Notes: generated from the sequence alone by a model not told the origin. 64,000 bases of DNA from Bacteroidetes bacterium UBA4416 (GCA_002390745.1 DGQK01000022.1:131484-195483); one strand, 5' to 3'; positions 52,350 to 61,540 are shown, counted from the first letter of the stretch. Numbers and translations are program-made.

Positions 52350-53951
52350 ATGAGCAATATCAAACCCGAAGATTTTTTTAAGAACATTATTTCCCACTGT
52401 AAGGAATACGGTTTTATTTTTCAAAGCAGCGAAATCTATGATGGATTAAGCGCCGTATACGATTACGGGCAGATGGGAGCGGAGCTTAAAAAGAACATCC
52501 GGGAATACTGGTGGAAAGCGATGGTGCAGATGCATGAGAACATCGTGGGCATTGATGCCGCCATCTTTATGCACCCGACTACCTGGAAGGCCAGCGGCCA
52601 CGTGGATGCCTTCAATGACCCCTTGATCGATAACAAAGACAGTAAAAAGCGATACAGGGCCGATGTGCTCATTGAAGACCATGTGGCGAAGATCGAAGAG
52701 AAGATCAACAAGGAAGTAGAGAAAGCCGCCAAACGCTTTGAGAACTTCGATGCGGAGATGTTCAAATCCACGAACGGTCGTGTGAAGGAATACCAGGAAA
52801 AGATCGACGCGATCAACGAGCGCTTTAAAACGGCTCTGAACGATAACAACCTGGAGGAGGTCAAGCAAATTATTTTAGACCTCGAGATCGTTTGCCCGAT
52901 CAGCGGAACCCGCAACTGGACAGATGTGCGCCAGTTCAACCTGATGTTCAACACCTCGATGGGGGCCGTCACCGACGATTCCAACATCATTTACCTGCGC
53001 CCGGAAACCGCGCAGGGTATTTTTGTGAACTACCTCAATGTGCAGAAAACAGGACGGATGAAAATTCCGTTCGGTATTGCTCAAACGGGTAAGGCCTTCC
53101 GTAACGAGATCGTGGCCCGGCAGTTCATTTTCAGGATGCGTGAGTTCGAACAAATGGAAATGCAGTTCTTTGTGAAACCGGGTACGGAGATGGAGTGGTA
53201 CGAGTACTGGAAAAAAGCCCGCCTCAACTGGCACTTGTCTTTAGGCCTTGGCGCCGAGAAATACCGTTTCCACGATCACCTCAAGCTGGCCCATTATGCC
53301 AATGCGGCAGCCGATATCGAGCACCAGTTCCCGTTTGGCTTCAAAGAGCTGGAAGGCATTCACTCCCGCACCGATTTCGATTTAAGGCAGCATGAAGAAC
53401 ATTCAGGTAAAAAACTACAGTATTTTGATCCCGAATATACAGGCCCGTTAAATTCTTTGCTCGCTAAAACGCAAACACCGGAAGATTGGAAAGATAACCA
53501 CAGCTATGTACCTTATGTGGTGGAAACATCCGTGGGCCTGGACCGCTTGTTTTTGGCTGTGTTATCAGCTTCTTTGAAAGAAGAAAAACTGGAAGATAAC
53601 GATACACGCACTGTATTGAACCTGCCTCCGGCATTAGCACCATACAAAGCAGCTATTTTTCCTTTAGTAAAAAAAGATGGTTTGCCCGAATTAGCGGAAA
53701 GCATCATGAAAGACCTGAAATTCGATTTCATGGTGGCTTACGATGAGAAAGATACAGTAGGCAAGCGTTACAGGAGGCATGATGCCATCGGGACGCCGTT
53801 CTGCATCACCGTTGATCACCAGAGCCTCGAAGATAAAACGGTAACCATTCGTCACCGCGATAGCATGAAGCAGGACAGGGTCGCTATCAGTGAGCTACAT
53901 GCCATTCTCACGGAGAAAACAAGTATGCAGAGTTTGTTGAAATCACTCTAA
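52350..53951 (+). CDS. glyS: Glycine-tRNA ligase (alpha2 type)
   Basis: A 533-residue class II synthetase of the single-chain dimeric kind, which charges tRNA-Gly. Motif regions are FLHPTTWKASGH-like (AAIFMHPTTWKASGHVDAF), YLRPETAQGIFVNYLN, FGIAQTGKAFRNEI and QFIFRMREFEQMEMQFF. YVPYVVETSVGLDRLFLAV (motif 3) and a C-terminal anticodon-binding domain from about residue 425 follow. A charged helical insert lies at about 100-175. It is a single gene. Confidence 0.97.
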   Translation: MSNIKPEDFFKNIISHCKEYGFIFQSSEIYDGLSAVYDYGQMGAELKKNIREYWWKAMVQMHENIVGIDAAIFMHPTTWKASGHVDAFNDPLIDNKDSKKRYRADVLIEDHVAKIEEKINKEVEKAAKRFENFDAEMFKSTNGRVKEYQEKIDAINERFKTALNDNNLEEVKQIILDLEIVCPISGTRNWTDVRQFNLMFNTSMGAVTDDSNIIYLRPETAQGIFVNYLNVQKTGRMKIPFGIAQTGKAFRNEIVARQFIFRMREFEQMEMQFFVKPGTEMEWYEYWKKARLNWHLSLGLGAEKYRFHDHLKLAHYANAAADIEHQFPFGFKELEGIHSRTDFDLRQHEEHSGKKLQYFDPEYTGPLNSLLAKTQTPEDWKDNHSYVPYVVETSVGLDRLFLAVLSASLKEEKLEDNDTRTVLNLPPALAPYKAAIFPLVKKDGLPELAESIMKDLKFDFMVAYDEKDTVGKRYRRHDAIGTPFCITVDHQSLEDKTVTIRHRDSMKQDRVAISELHAILTEKTSMQSLLKSL

Positions 53952-53957
53952 GATAAG

Positions 53958-54060
53958 AACGTCATTACGAACCGACGTCAGGAGGTGAAGCAATCTACCC
54001 TTCGGTGAGAGTGCCGCGCTACGCTCGTGCTATCGTCAGGCTGAACTTGTTTCAGCATCT
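53958..54060. repeat. Dispersed intergenic repeat between glyS and the thioesterase gene
   Basis: The segment holds GTCATTACGAACC, GTGAAGCAATCTACC and then GTCAGGCTGAACTTGTTTCAG. I recognise these as versions of short dispersed intergenic repeats common in bacterial genomes, Bacteroidota included. No reading frame is supported. Confidence 0.5.
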
Positions 54061-54085
54061 TTTCTTTTTTTGTGAGAAAGGTATT

Positions 54086-54514
54086 TTACAGAGAATACCC
54101 CGCCTTCTCCAGGGGATAGGCATTAAAAGTACCCATGGCTTTGGCAATAGAAACATTGTTGCGATTGGTACAAATGATATCTCCGGAAGTCACGATGATG
54201 CGTTTACCCTGGCTTTCTATTTTTCCGATGCCCATCAACTCATCCCCCAGCAGGGAAGGCGAGAGGTAATTGATCTTAAATTCAACCGTGGACACAATCC
54301 GATTGTCGGCAACGGTTTTTGATAAGGCCGCTACACCCAGCACTCCATCCATCATGGCCGCGATCACACCGCCATGTGTGGCCCGCGGAGTGGACAGGTG
54401 ATTTTCGTTGATCGTCAGGAAATAATGCACGAGGCCCGGTTCCACGATCTTAAAATTCATGCCCAGCACTCTGCCGAAATGGTTGTCTTTGATGTATTGT
54501 TCTATAATATTCAT
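54086..54514 (-). CDS. PaaI-type hotdog thioesterase
   Basis: A 142-residue hotdog-fold protein with the family motif RATHGGVIAAMMDGVLGVAA (residues 46-65), in which the HGG-Asp set contributes to catalysis. A second strand region follows (TVEFKINYLSPSLLGDELMG). Such enzymes hydrolyse acyl-CoA thioesters, often aromatic or medium-chain; the substrate is not readable. The start codon lies in the arm of a hairpin and overlaps the stop of a seven-residue upstream frame (ATGA). Confidence 0.92.
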   Translation of the reverse strand: MNIIEQYIKDNHFGRVLGMNFKIVEPGLVHYFLTINENHLSTPRATHGGVIAAMMDGVLGVAALSKTVADNRIVSTVEFKINYLSPSLLGDELMGIGKIESQGKRIIVTSGDIICTNRNNVSIAKAMGTFNAYPLEKAGYSL

Positions 54515-54534
54515 GCCGCCTGGGTTTGCGGCAT
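54511..54534 (-). promoter_or_regulatory. Seven-codon upstream frame in a hairpin before the thioesterase gene
   Basis: The minus strand encodes MPQTQAA followed by TGA, and the TGA overlaps the thioesterase ATG as ATGA. Both ATGs lie in the arms of an inverted repeat, ATTCATGCCGC / GCGGCATGAAT (54509-54519 and 54528-54538), with an 8-base loop. Translation of the tiny frame could open the hairpin. This is visible structure with an inferred role. Confidence 0.4.
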
Positions 54535-54651
54535 GAATTTACAGAATAGTTTTAAGAATTGTGAATGCCGCCGCACACAAATTTAGCCAAAGAGAATGAG
54601 CATTATCGGGACCAAATCATGTGTGGGCGGCACTACTTAAAACGGATCGTA

Positions 54652-55569
54652 TCAGAGCTGGTAGAATTTCTTCGCTACATAAGGCTTGGGGATCAGCACA
54701 TCCTCGCTGTGCATCATCTCCTTCAGGTCGATCTCGATGGTGCGGGAGATTGCCCATACCGGGATGTCTGTAGCTTTATTCTCAAAAGGATCCTGGAGCT
54801 GCACGGCTGTTTTCTCGATCAGGTAAAAGAAGGTGGCCACAATCATTAATACAGGCACCATCAGGAAGCCGAATAAGTCTACGAGGCCGAAAGGCAGCAG
54901 CAGGATAAATACCCAAACCGCCGATTTGATGTACAACCCGTAGGTAGTCGGGAAAACGGTTTTCTTGATGCGCTCCGCCTTTCCCATCGAGTCGGAAAAT
55001 TTGCTCAGGGTTGAATCAAGATTTACCTGCTGGAAGGTATTGATCCAGCCCATTCTCAGGGCATACTGCAGGTCCTTGCCATGAAGGTCGAGCAGAGCCA
55101 CCGGCTTATTGCTGAATTTTTTGATATAGTCATATTCCTTGTTGCTGATGAACTCACGCATAAAGGGCATGGGATCGCTGCCACGCAGGCTTTTGGCGAG
55201 CGCATAGCACCAGGCGATCTGGCGCAGGATCATCCGGTCCTGGAAAGCTTTGATCTCTTCTTTTTCCGGATTTTCCATCATCGTAAGCACCTGCCGCCCC
55301 CAGCTCCTGGAATCGTTCACGATCGCGCCCCAGATCATCCGGGCTTCCCACCAACGGTCATAGGCCTGGTTCGACCGGAAGGCCAGCAGGAGCGACAGGA
55401 TGGTGCCGAACACGCTCGACACGGTAATCGGAATGGATACAGCGGTGACATGAATGTTGAAATAGGAGTAGGCCAGTTCAATGGACAGGCCGTAGCACAT
55501 GACCAGGAGCAGCTCGTATTTGATCTGCCCGAAAATATAGGACAAGGGAATGTTATTTTTGAGGAGCAT
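54652..55569 (-). CDS. Bestrophin/RFP-TM family channel protein
   Basis: A 305-residue membrane protein of the bacterial bestrophin family (UPF0187). Typical segments are SVFGTILSLLLAFRSNQAYDRWWEARMIWGAIVNDSRSWGRQV and LPFGLVDLFGFLMVPVLMIVATFFYLIEKTAVQLQDPFENKATDIP. These proteins form pentameric anion or cation channels. The start overlaps the Usp-like gene upstream by 17 bases, so the two are coupled. The ion is unknown. Confidence 0.93.
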   Translation of the reverse strand: MLLKNNIPLSYIFGQIKYELLLVMCYGLSIELAYSYFNIHVTAVSIPITVSSVFGTILSLLLAFRSNQAYDRWWEARMIWGAIVNDSRSWGRQVLTMMENPEKEEIKAFQDRMILRQIAWCYALAKSLRGSDPMPFMREFISNKEYDYIKKFSNKPVALLDLHGKDLQYALRMGWINTFQQVNLDSTLSKFSDSMGKAERIKKTVFPTTYGLYIKSAVWVFILLLPFGLVDLFGFLMVPVLMIVATFFYLIEKTAVQLQDPFENKATDIPVWAISRTIEIDLKEMMHSEDVLIPKPYVAKKFYQL

Positions 55570-56077
55570 AATCGGCTAATTTATGGGTTCTGGTATTCAT
55601 GCCTTCCATGAACAGGGTGGAAAGGCTGGCGGTTTCATGAGGGTTGTTCAGTTTCCATTCCGCCTCCCGGCAGGGCAGGTAGCTGTTTTTTATGTAAGGC
55701 AGAGGATTGAATCCGTTTTTATGCTCCTTAAGAACATAATGTTTCGGATAGATCACCTCGTCGATCCTGTTTCCGGAAATGAAATTGTCGAAAGCAGCAT
55801 CACTGGTGCCGTGGAATACTTCGGTTCTCATGTTGCTGATCCTGGAAGCATACTTGTTCATAATAATACTACAGGCCTCTTCAAACTCCTTGTTGGAGTG
55901 CTGCGCGATGGTTTTTGCCGGTGTATAGAACAGCAAATCGGAGATAGAGCCGGGCAAGAGCTCGCAAAACATCAGGACAATCTCGATCTCGTCGTAGCTG
56001 TTCAGCAATGCAGCCTGTTTTACCGGAATAAGGGATTCAATCGAAAAATCAGTGGGTATCAGAATGGTTCTTTTCAT
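55553..56077 (-). CDS. Universal-stress-like protein
   Basis: A 174-residue protein. KRTILIPTDFSIESLIPVKQAALL at residues 2-25 is the first strand-helix of UspA-like proteins. The ATP-binding G-x2-G-x9-G-S/T motif is missing, and the second half (EVFHGTSDAAFDNFISGNRIDEVIYPKH) is diverged. The ATG at 56077 is chosen because the domain begins there; a start at 56110 adds 11 unrelated residues. Cytoplasmic. It overlaps and precedes the bestrophin gene, so it could regulate channel activity, which is a guess. Confidence 0.8.
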   Translation of the reverse strand: MKRTILIPTDFSIESLIPVKQAALLNSYDEIEIVLMFCELLPGSISDLLFYTPAKTIAQHSNKEFEEACSIIMNKYASRISNMRTEVFHGTSDAAFDNFISGNRIDEVIYPKHYVLKEHKNGFNPLPYIKNSYLPCREAEWKLNNPHETASLSTLFMEGMNTRTHKLADYAPQK

Positions 56078-56189
56078 GGCTTGTGTTTTTTTTACAAGAT
56101 TAGGACACACTTCTTAAGACGGTCTAAGAATGGGATTAGAACGGCATTAGAATTAAGCGAAAGCTGTTAAGAGATGTGAATTTTAAGAT

Positions 56190-56410
56190 GTAAGCGCAGA
56201 GGACGCGGAGTTTTTCCGCAAAGCGCGCAGAGAGAAAAATAAGAATAGTCTCGCAGAGTTTCGTAGATGAATACGCTAAGGCTCGCAGAGAAGAAACAGT
56301 TTTTAAATAAAACTCTGTGAAACTCAGCGCTCAACTCCGCGTGACTCTGCGACAAATAATAGCCTCATAATTTAAAAAAACGACTTCGCGCTCTCCGCGT
56401 CGTCTTTGCA
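56190..56410. repeat. CGCAGAG/CTCTGCG-rich repeat block
   Basis: This fills the 309-base gap between the Usp-like and histidine-kinase genes. On the left are direct motifs (CGCAGAGGACGCGGAG, CTCGCAGAGTTTCG, GGCTCGCAGAG). On the right are inverted ones (CTCTGTGAAACTCAGCG, CTCCGCGTGACTCTGCG, CTCTCCGCGTCG). The two halves can form an imperfect long hairpin. Nothing coding was seen. Confidence 0.6.
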
Positions 56411-56419
56411 CTCTCCGGG

Positions 56420-57787
56420 TTAAGCAATGGAAGGAAAACTAAGCTGCACGACTGTGCCCTCGTCTTTTTTGGAAGATACGACAAGCGTACCGTTGTGAAT
56501 GCGGATGATGTTGCGGGCCAGCGGCAAACCGATGCCATAGCCTTCGTGGTGCTTGGTGTTGGAGGCCCTGAAAAAAGGGTCGTAAATGTATTTGAGCTCA
56601 GCCTCAGGAATGCCGATACCGTCGTCGCGCACGATGATGATGACATGCGCATCGGTAGCGCCGATAGACACCTGCACGGGCTTATTGGAAGAGTACTTGC
56701 AGGCATTGCTGACGATATTGCTCAGTGCCAGGTGCAGGAGCTGCATGTTGCCTGTGATCTTTAATTTTTCGGGATTTTCAGGAATCAGGCTCAGGTCGAT
56801 ATGGACGGCATTGTTAGGAGTGATCTTGTCGATCGTTTCCTTGACGTCCCACAGCAACTGATCCACGCGCACCACGCCCAGCTTTTGCTTTTTACCGTCG
56901 AAGCCCGTCTGGGCCAGGAATAGCAGGGATTTGGTGATCTTCTCCAGGCGCTCGGCCTCGTTGAGGATAATTTTCAGGGAAGCCTGGTATTCTTCTGCCG
57001 GTCTTTCTTTAGTGAGGGTAACATCTGCTTCGCCGATGATGGCTGTGAGCGGTGTGCCCAGTTCGTGTGAGGCATTGCTGATGAAATTGTTCTGCGTTTC
57101 AAACGCTGTTTCCAGGCGATCGAGCATGTGGTTGAAGGTAACGATGAGCTTGCTCAGCTCGTCGTTATCCGTCAGGTTCTCCAGCCTCACGTGCATGCTC
57201 TCGGAGCTGATCTGCTTGACTCGGTCTGTAATTTCCTTCACCGGGGTGAGCACCTTTTTGGAGATGAACACCGCCACCAGTAAGGCCAGCAGGGATGCCA
57301 GCGGGATGCCCACCAGGAGAATGTTCCTTAGGTGAGCGAGTTGCTGGGTATTGTAATCATTTGTTGCCGATACGATGACCGCATAATTGGTATTCCCGAC
57401 CCGGTACTTTACACCTGTATAAAACGTGTTGTGACGATTGTAAGTCGCATTTCCCTTTTCGGTGATGTTCCTGAAAAAAGAGACCGGGAGGTTAAGCTCT
57501 CTGGCTTCCGCCTCAAAGGTCTTTCCCGGCTTTATCTCGAAGAGGTAGTCTTTCTCTCCCGGCAGGATCTCCAGGTGCTGGTCCCGCACCTCCCTGAAGG
57601 CGGTGGCTTTGGTATCTTCCGGCTCCAGCGTGGATTTCGCCGTAAAGATAGCACGGATCTCCAGCCTCTTGTAAAAATCGGTAAACGAGTATTGTGACGA
57701 AAAATAGTACACCGACGCACTCAACAGCAAAATGATCGACAGGCATCCTGCCATGAAGATCAGGGCTATTTTGGTCTGGCTTTTCAT
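56420..57787 (-). CDS. Sensor histidine kinase
   Basis: A 455-residue membrane kinase. Helices at about 8-30 and 153-177 flank a sensor loop of about 120 residues outside the cytoplasm. A HAMP linker (178-230), the HisKA box SNASHELGTPLTAI with H241, the N box SNIVSNACKY and the G boxes RDDGIGIP and EGYGIGLPLARNI follow. It would phosphorylate the response regulator encoded directly upstream (57869-58564), 81 bases away. The signal is not readable. Confidence 0.95.
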   Translation of the reverse strand: MKSQTKIALIFMAGCLSIILLLSASVYYFSSQYSFTDFYKRLEIRAIFTAKSTLEPEDTKATAFREVRDQHLEILPGEKDYLFEIKPGKTFEAEARELNLPVSFFRNITEKGNATYNRHNTFYTGVKYRVGNTNYAVIVSATNDYNTQQLAHLRNILLVGIPLASLLALLVAVFISKKVLTPVKEITDRVKQISSESMHVRLENLTDNDELSKLIVTFNHMLDRLETAFETQNNFISNASHELGTPLTAIIGEADVTLTKERPAEEYQASLKIILNEAERLEKITKSLLFLAQTGFDGKKQKLGVVRVDQLLWDVKETIDKITPNNAVHIDLSLIPENPEKLKITGNMQLLHLALSNIVSNACKYSSNKPVQVSIGATDAHVIIIVRDDGIGIPEAELKYIYDPFFRASNTKHHEGYGIGLPLARNIIRIHNGTLVVSSKKDEGTVVQLSFPSIA

Positions 57788-57868
57788 CCTCAGTATCGTT
57801 GGTTTTTAATGGTTATAAGCGTAGCCATTCTGTCTTTTGCAGGCCTGCATTTCCGGAGCATGGCTGTT

Positions 57869-58564
57869 TCACGATTCCTTCATCACATAGCCCATACCCA
57901 CAACAGTATGGATCAGCTTCGCCGGTTTATCCTTATCGATCTTTTTGCGCAGGTAGTTCACATACACATCCACCACATTGGTGCCCATATCAAAATTAAC
58001 GTCCCATACTTTTTCGAGGATATCCATGCGCGACAGCACCCGGTTTTTGTTCTTCAGGAAAAGCAGCAGCAAGCGGTATTCCGTCGAGGTGAGCGTGATC
58101 GGCTCTCCGCCGCGCTTCACGGTTTTGGAAGTATCGTTCAGGAGCAAATCGTCGATGGTATAAACCTCTTCTTCCGGCAGGTTGCTCGCGGGTGTCACCA
58201 TCACGCTTCTTCTCAAAAGGGATTTTACGCGGGCCTGCAGCTCAATGAATTTGAACGGCTTTACCAGGTAATCGTCGGCGCCGGTATCCAGGCCGATCAC
58301 TACATTTTCTGCCGTGCCCAGGGCGGTAAGGAAGAGTATAGGCGTTTGATTGTTCTCACTGCGGATCGCCCTGCATACCTCCAGCCCGTTCCTGCCCGGG
58401 AGCATGATGTCGAGGATGATCAGGTCGTAGTGATGAGCCAGCGCCATGCCGAGGCCGGTTTCGCCATCCAGCGCCACCGACATCTCATAGCCTTCCTCAG
58501 TCAATCCCTTTTTGATAAAAGAGATCACGTTGGCCTCATCTTCCACTAATAAAATACGTTTCAT
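57869..58564 (-). CDS. OmpR-family response regulator
   Basis: A 231-residue two-domain regulator. The receiver domain starts MKRILLVEDEANV, with the phosphoacceptor D52 in LIILDIMLPGRNG and K101 or nearby in DDYLVKPFKF. The C-terminal winged helix of the Trans_reg_C type (TSTEYRLLLLFLKN ... VDVYVNYLRKKID ... TVVGMGYVM) binds DNA. The ATG at 58564 is chosen because the receiver begins there; 58636 would add 24 residues without domain homology. It is the partner of the histidine kinase downstream. Confidence 0.96.
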   Translation of the reverse strand: MKRILLVEDEANVISFIKKGLTEEGYEMSVALDGETGLGMALAHHYDLIILDIMLPGRNGLEVCRAIRSENNQTPILFLTALGTAENVVIGLDTGADDYLVKPFKFIELQARVKSLLRRSVMVTPASNLPEEEVYTIDDLLLNDTSKTVKRGGEPITLTSTEYRLLLLFLKNKNRVLSRMDILEKVWDVNFDMGTNVVDVYVNYLRKKIDKDKPAKLIHTVVGMGYVMKES

Positions 58565-58763
58565 AGTTGTTATCCGCGCCGGTAGTCCCATGATCCTCAG
58601 CTGCCGCTTCCCATAGTTGAGGGATCCCGATGGCACCTTCGCAATTCTCTAAAAATAAGCCATTAATCCTCTCCGGCAAAAAAATTAAGATTTATTATAT
58701 GTATCTGTTCCTGATACATGTTTTGCAGGAAGCAAAGGATATCCGAAAGGGCGACCCTTAAAA

Positions 58764-58797
58764 TAAAAAAGCCTCCTGAAAATGTCAGGAGGCTTTT
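58764..58797 (-). terminator. Terminator after pckA
   Basis: Perfect arms AAAAGCCTCCTGA / TCAGGAGGCTTTT with a 5-base loop, flanked by A and T runs, 20 bases past the pckA stop. Confidence 0.88.
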
Positions 58798-58817
58798 GTC
58801 TGATAGCGTATGAAAGC

Positions 58818-60437
58818 TTAGGCTGTCTGGGCAACCGCTTTCGGTGCAGCCGACATGATCTCGTCGTTGGCCGCAGAAGCATATTGCTCGAAGTTTTTGA
58901 TGAACTGGCCTGCCAGGTTCTGAGCCGTGTTTTTGAAGGCTTCTTTGTCCTGCCATGCATTCTTCGGTTCCAGGATTTCGCTCGGAACACCAGGACACGA
59001 TTTCGGGAATTGCAATCCGAAGAAAGGAGTCGTGCCGTATTCCACGTTGTCCAGCTCACCGTTTAAAGCAGCGGTGATGAGGGCACGCGTGTAAGATAAT
59101 TTGATACGGTTTCCGATGCCGTAAGAACCGCCGACCCATCCGGTGTTCAGCAGCCAAACGTTGATTTCCGGATGCGCTTTCAGCTTTTCGCCCAGCAGTT
59201 CCGCATATTTCGTTGGGTGCAGTGGTAAGAACGCTTTGCCGAAGCAGGCCGAGAACGTTGTTGTAGGCTCGGTGATCCCCATTTCGGTACCGGCAACCTT
59301 AGCCGTGTAACCTGAAATAAAGTGGTACATGGCCTGCGCGCTGTTCAGTTTGGAGATCGGAGGCAATACACCGAAAGCATCACAGGTAAGGAAGAAAATA
59401 TTTTTAGGAGCATCGCCTACAGCCGGAGTGACGGCATTGTCGATGTAAGTAGCAGGGTAGCTCACGCGGGTATTCTCGGTACGGGAAATATCAGCGTAGT
59501 TAACGGTTGTAGTGCCTTCAAAATAATTGATGTTCTCCAGCAGAGATCCGAATTTGATGGCGTTGAAGATCTGAGGCTCTTTTTCAGCCGTCAGGTCCAC
59601 ACACTTGGCATAGCATCCGCCTTCGAAGTTGAATACGGAATTCTCAGCCCAGCCGTGCTCATCGTCGCCGATCAGCTTACGGTTAGGATCGGCAGATAAG
59701 GTGGTCTTGCCTGTTCCGGATAAGCCGAAGAAAATAGCGGTGTCGCCGTCTTTGCCGATGTTGGCGGAGCAGTGCATGGACAGTACTTTTTTCTCGTGAG
59801 GTAAAATATAGTTCAGTACCGCGAAGATCGATTTTTTGATCTCACCGGTATAGCCCGTGCCACCGATGAGGATGGTTTTCTTTGTGAAATTGATGATGGC
59901 AAAGTTATGCTGGCGTGTGCCGTCGATCTTAGGATCGGCCCTGAAGCCAGGAGCATTGAGGATTACCCAGTCGTGTTTGAAGGTTTTGATCTCCTCAGCA
60001 GTAGGACGTAAAAATAAGTTGGAAGCGAACAGGTTGCTCCACGGGTATTCGTTTACTACGCGGATATTGATCCGGAACGCAGGATCAGCGCAGGCATAAG
60101 CATCACGGATCCAGACTTCTTTATTGCCTAAATAGGCCAACATGCGGTTGTGAAGGGCGTCGAATTTATCCGATTCGAAGCGGTTGTTTACATCTCCCCA
60201 CCAAACGCTGTCTTTGGTATTCTCATCGTATACCACGAATTTATCTTTCGGAGAGCGGCCAGTAAATTCGCCGGTATCAATGGCTAAAGCACCCACATCA
60301 GTTAATTCACCTTGTCCGCGAACAATCGTTTCTTCGATCAGCTCAGACGGGTGTAAATTCCAATAAGCCATTTCTACGTTCCCTAAGCCTAATTGGGCAA
60401 CAGAAGCATCTTGTGCTTTCAATCCAATTTCATTCAT
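58818..60437 (-). CDS. pckA: Phosphoenolpyruvate carboxykinase (ATP)
   Basis: A 539-residue ATP-dependent PEPCK that converts oxaloacetate to phosphoenolpyruvate at the start of gluconeogenesis. Signatures are the P-loop region FFGLSGTGKTTLSADP, kinase-2 LIGDDEHGW, FEGGCYAKCVDL, FTGRSPKDKFVV and NTGWVGGSYGIGNRI. The length is normal. It is a single gene with a TACTTTTG -7 box at 60468-60475 and terminators on both sides. Confidence 0.98.
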   Translation of the reverse strand: MNEIGLKAQDASVAQLGLGNVEMAYWNLHPSELIEETIVRGQGELTDVGALAIDTGEFTGRSPKDKFVVYDENTKDSVWWGDVNNRFESDKFDALHNRMLAYLGNKEVWIRDAYACADPAFRINIRVVNEYPWSNLFASNLFLRPTAEEIKTFKHDWVILNAPGFRADPKIDGTRQHNFAIINFTKKTILIGGTGYTGEIKKSIFAVLNYILPHEKKVLSMHCSANIGKDGDTAIFFGLSGTGKTTLSADPNRKLIGDDEHGWAENSVFNFEGGCYAKCVDLTAEKEPQIFNAIKFGSLLENINYFEGTTTVNYADISRTENTRVSYPATYIDNAVTPAVGDAPKNIFFLTCDAFGVLPPISKLNSAQAMYHFISGYTAKVAGTEMGITEPTTTFSACFGKAFLPLHPTKYAELLGEKLKAHPEINVWLLNTGWVGGSYGIGNRIKLSYTRALITAALNGELDNVEYGTTPFFGLQFPKSCPGVPSEILEPKNAWQDKEAFKNTAQNLAGQFIKNFEQYASAANDEIMSAAPKAVAQTA

Positions 60438-60467
60438 TATAAAAAGAATTTAGTTAAAGTTAGGCTG

Positions 60468-60475
60468 CAAAAGTA
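60468..60475 (-). promoter_or_regulatory. -7 promoter box of pckA (TACTTTTG)
   Basis: The minus strand reads TACTTTTGC about 30 bases before the pckA ATG and matches TAnnTTTG. It follows directly after the terminator of the upstream gene. Confidence 0.6.
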
Positions 60476-60477
60476 CG

Positions 60478-60509
60478 AAAAAAATCGGGCTTTTACGGGC
60501 CCGATTTTC
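60478..60509 (-). terminator. Terminator after the small lipoprotein gene
   Basis: Arms AAATCGGGC / GCCCGATTT around a short loop, with a T run on the minus strand, 40 bases past the stop at 60550. Confidence 0.82.
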
Positions 60510-60549
60510 CACAATTTAGGGGTGAAAACTTTCTGTTTTGTTAAAAGAA

Positions 60550-60972
60550 TCAGCGCCCGCGATGCTGCGAAACCGCATTTTCAGTGATGATTACCTGGTC
60601 GCTTCCCGCCATCGCTTTTTTGACCTCTTCCACAAATGTAAGTTGTTCTTTTTTAGATAATTCGCTCAATGTCAGGCAATAATCTGTTTCGCCTTCGCGA
60701 CCCCAGAGCACTTCTTTGTAAGCCGGTTTTTTGGGATGCGACTCCACATATTTTAAAAAGGCCTCGCGTTTTTCGGCGCTGGTGCCTGCGCCCTTGCTGG
60801 TAAAGGATACGATCATGCGGTAAGTTTGTTCGGAAGAAGAAGTGCTTGTTTCCGTATTAGTAGAGGAAGAGCTTGTGGCTGACCCCGAAGTGCTGCTGTT
60901 CTTTTGGGATTTGCAGGCTACAGAAGCCAATGACAGGCTGGCGATAGCGGCAAGAATGAAGATGTTTTTCAT
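60550..60972 (-). CDS. Small lipoprotein of unknown function
   Basis: A 140-residue protein with a lipoprotein signal (MKNIFILAAIASLSLASVAC, lipid-bearing Cys at residue 20). A Ser/Thr-rich linker covers about residues 26-50. A 90-residue folded domain (YRMIVSFTSKGAGTSAEKREAFLKYVESH...) follows, with alternating strands and helices. No family is recognised. It is monocistronic, with a terminator downstream and smpB 42 bases upstream. It probably sits in the outer membrane facing the periplasm. Confidence 0.82.
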   Translation of the reverse strand: MKNIFILAAIASLSLASVACKSQKNSSTSGSATSSSSTNTETSTSSSEQTYRMIVSFTSKGAGTSAEKREAFLKYVESHPKKPAYKEVLWGREGETDYCLTLSELSKKEQLTFVEEVKKAMAGSDQVIITENAVSQHRGR

Positions 60973-61014
60973 AGAAATGGAATAGGTTTAATCGGATTTT
61001 ACAAAATTGATGCC

Positions 61015-61473
61015 TTATTTAAATTTCCGGTTCATTTCCCGGTTCAGGTCTTTGGTTTTGAGGTCCTCGCGCTTATCATACAGCTTTTTGCCCTTGGCCA
61101 CGGCAATCTCCACTTTGGCGTAACCGCTGTCGGAAGTGAACAGCACCGTTGGCACAATGGTTAATCCTTTATCCTGCATTTTTTTCTTCAGCTTCGTCAG
61201 TTCCTGCTTATGAAGGAGCAGCTTGCGCTCGCGCGTAGGCTCGTGGTTATAGAGGTTTCCTTCCGTATAGATGCTGATGTTCAGGCTCCGGATATAGAGC
61301 TCGTCGTTTTTAAAGTAACAGTAACTGTCTACCAGAGAGGCCTTACCCTCGCGGATGGATTTGATCTCGGTGCCGAGCAGAACAATGCCCGCCGTAAATT
61401 TTTCGATGAATATATAGTCAAAACCCGCACGGCGGTTTTTGATTGATATTTTTTGCTGTATATTTGGTTTCAC
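61015..61473 (-). CDS. smpB: SsrA-binding protein SmpB
   Basis: A 152-residue SmpB that binds tmRNA for ribosome rescue. Signatures are IKNRRAGFDYIFIEKFTAGIVLLGTEIKSIREGKASLVDSY, YTEGNLYNHEPTRERKLLLHK and the C-terminal VAKGKKLYDKREDLKTKD with a basic tail. The length is normal. It is divergent from the GNAT gene with a 67-base spacer. No tmRNA gene was seen in the window. Confidence 0.97.
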   Translation of the reverse strand: MKPNIQQKISIKNRRAGFDYIFIEKFTAGIVLLGTEIKSIREGKASLVDSYCYFKNDELYIRSLNISIYTEGNLYNHEPTRERKLLLHKQELTKLKKKMQDKGLTIVPTVLFTSDSGYAKVEIAVAKGKKLYDKREDLKTKDLNREMNRKFK

Positions 61474-61540
61474 AATCCGATTCTTCTTCTACGCTTGTCC
61501 TATACTAATTTCCGGGGCAAAGATACATAAAATACGCTTG

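Noticed and set aside
54565..54849. Plus-strand frame beside the thioesterase gene
   Set aside because: Mostly antisense to the bestrophin 3' end, and no domain is seen.
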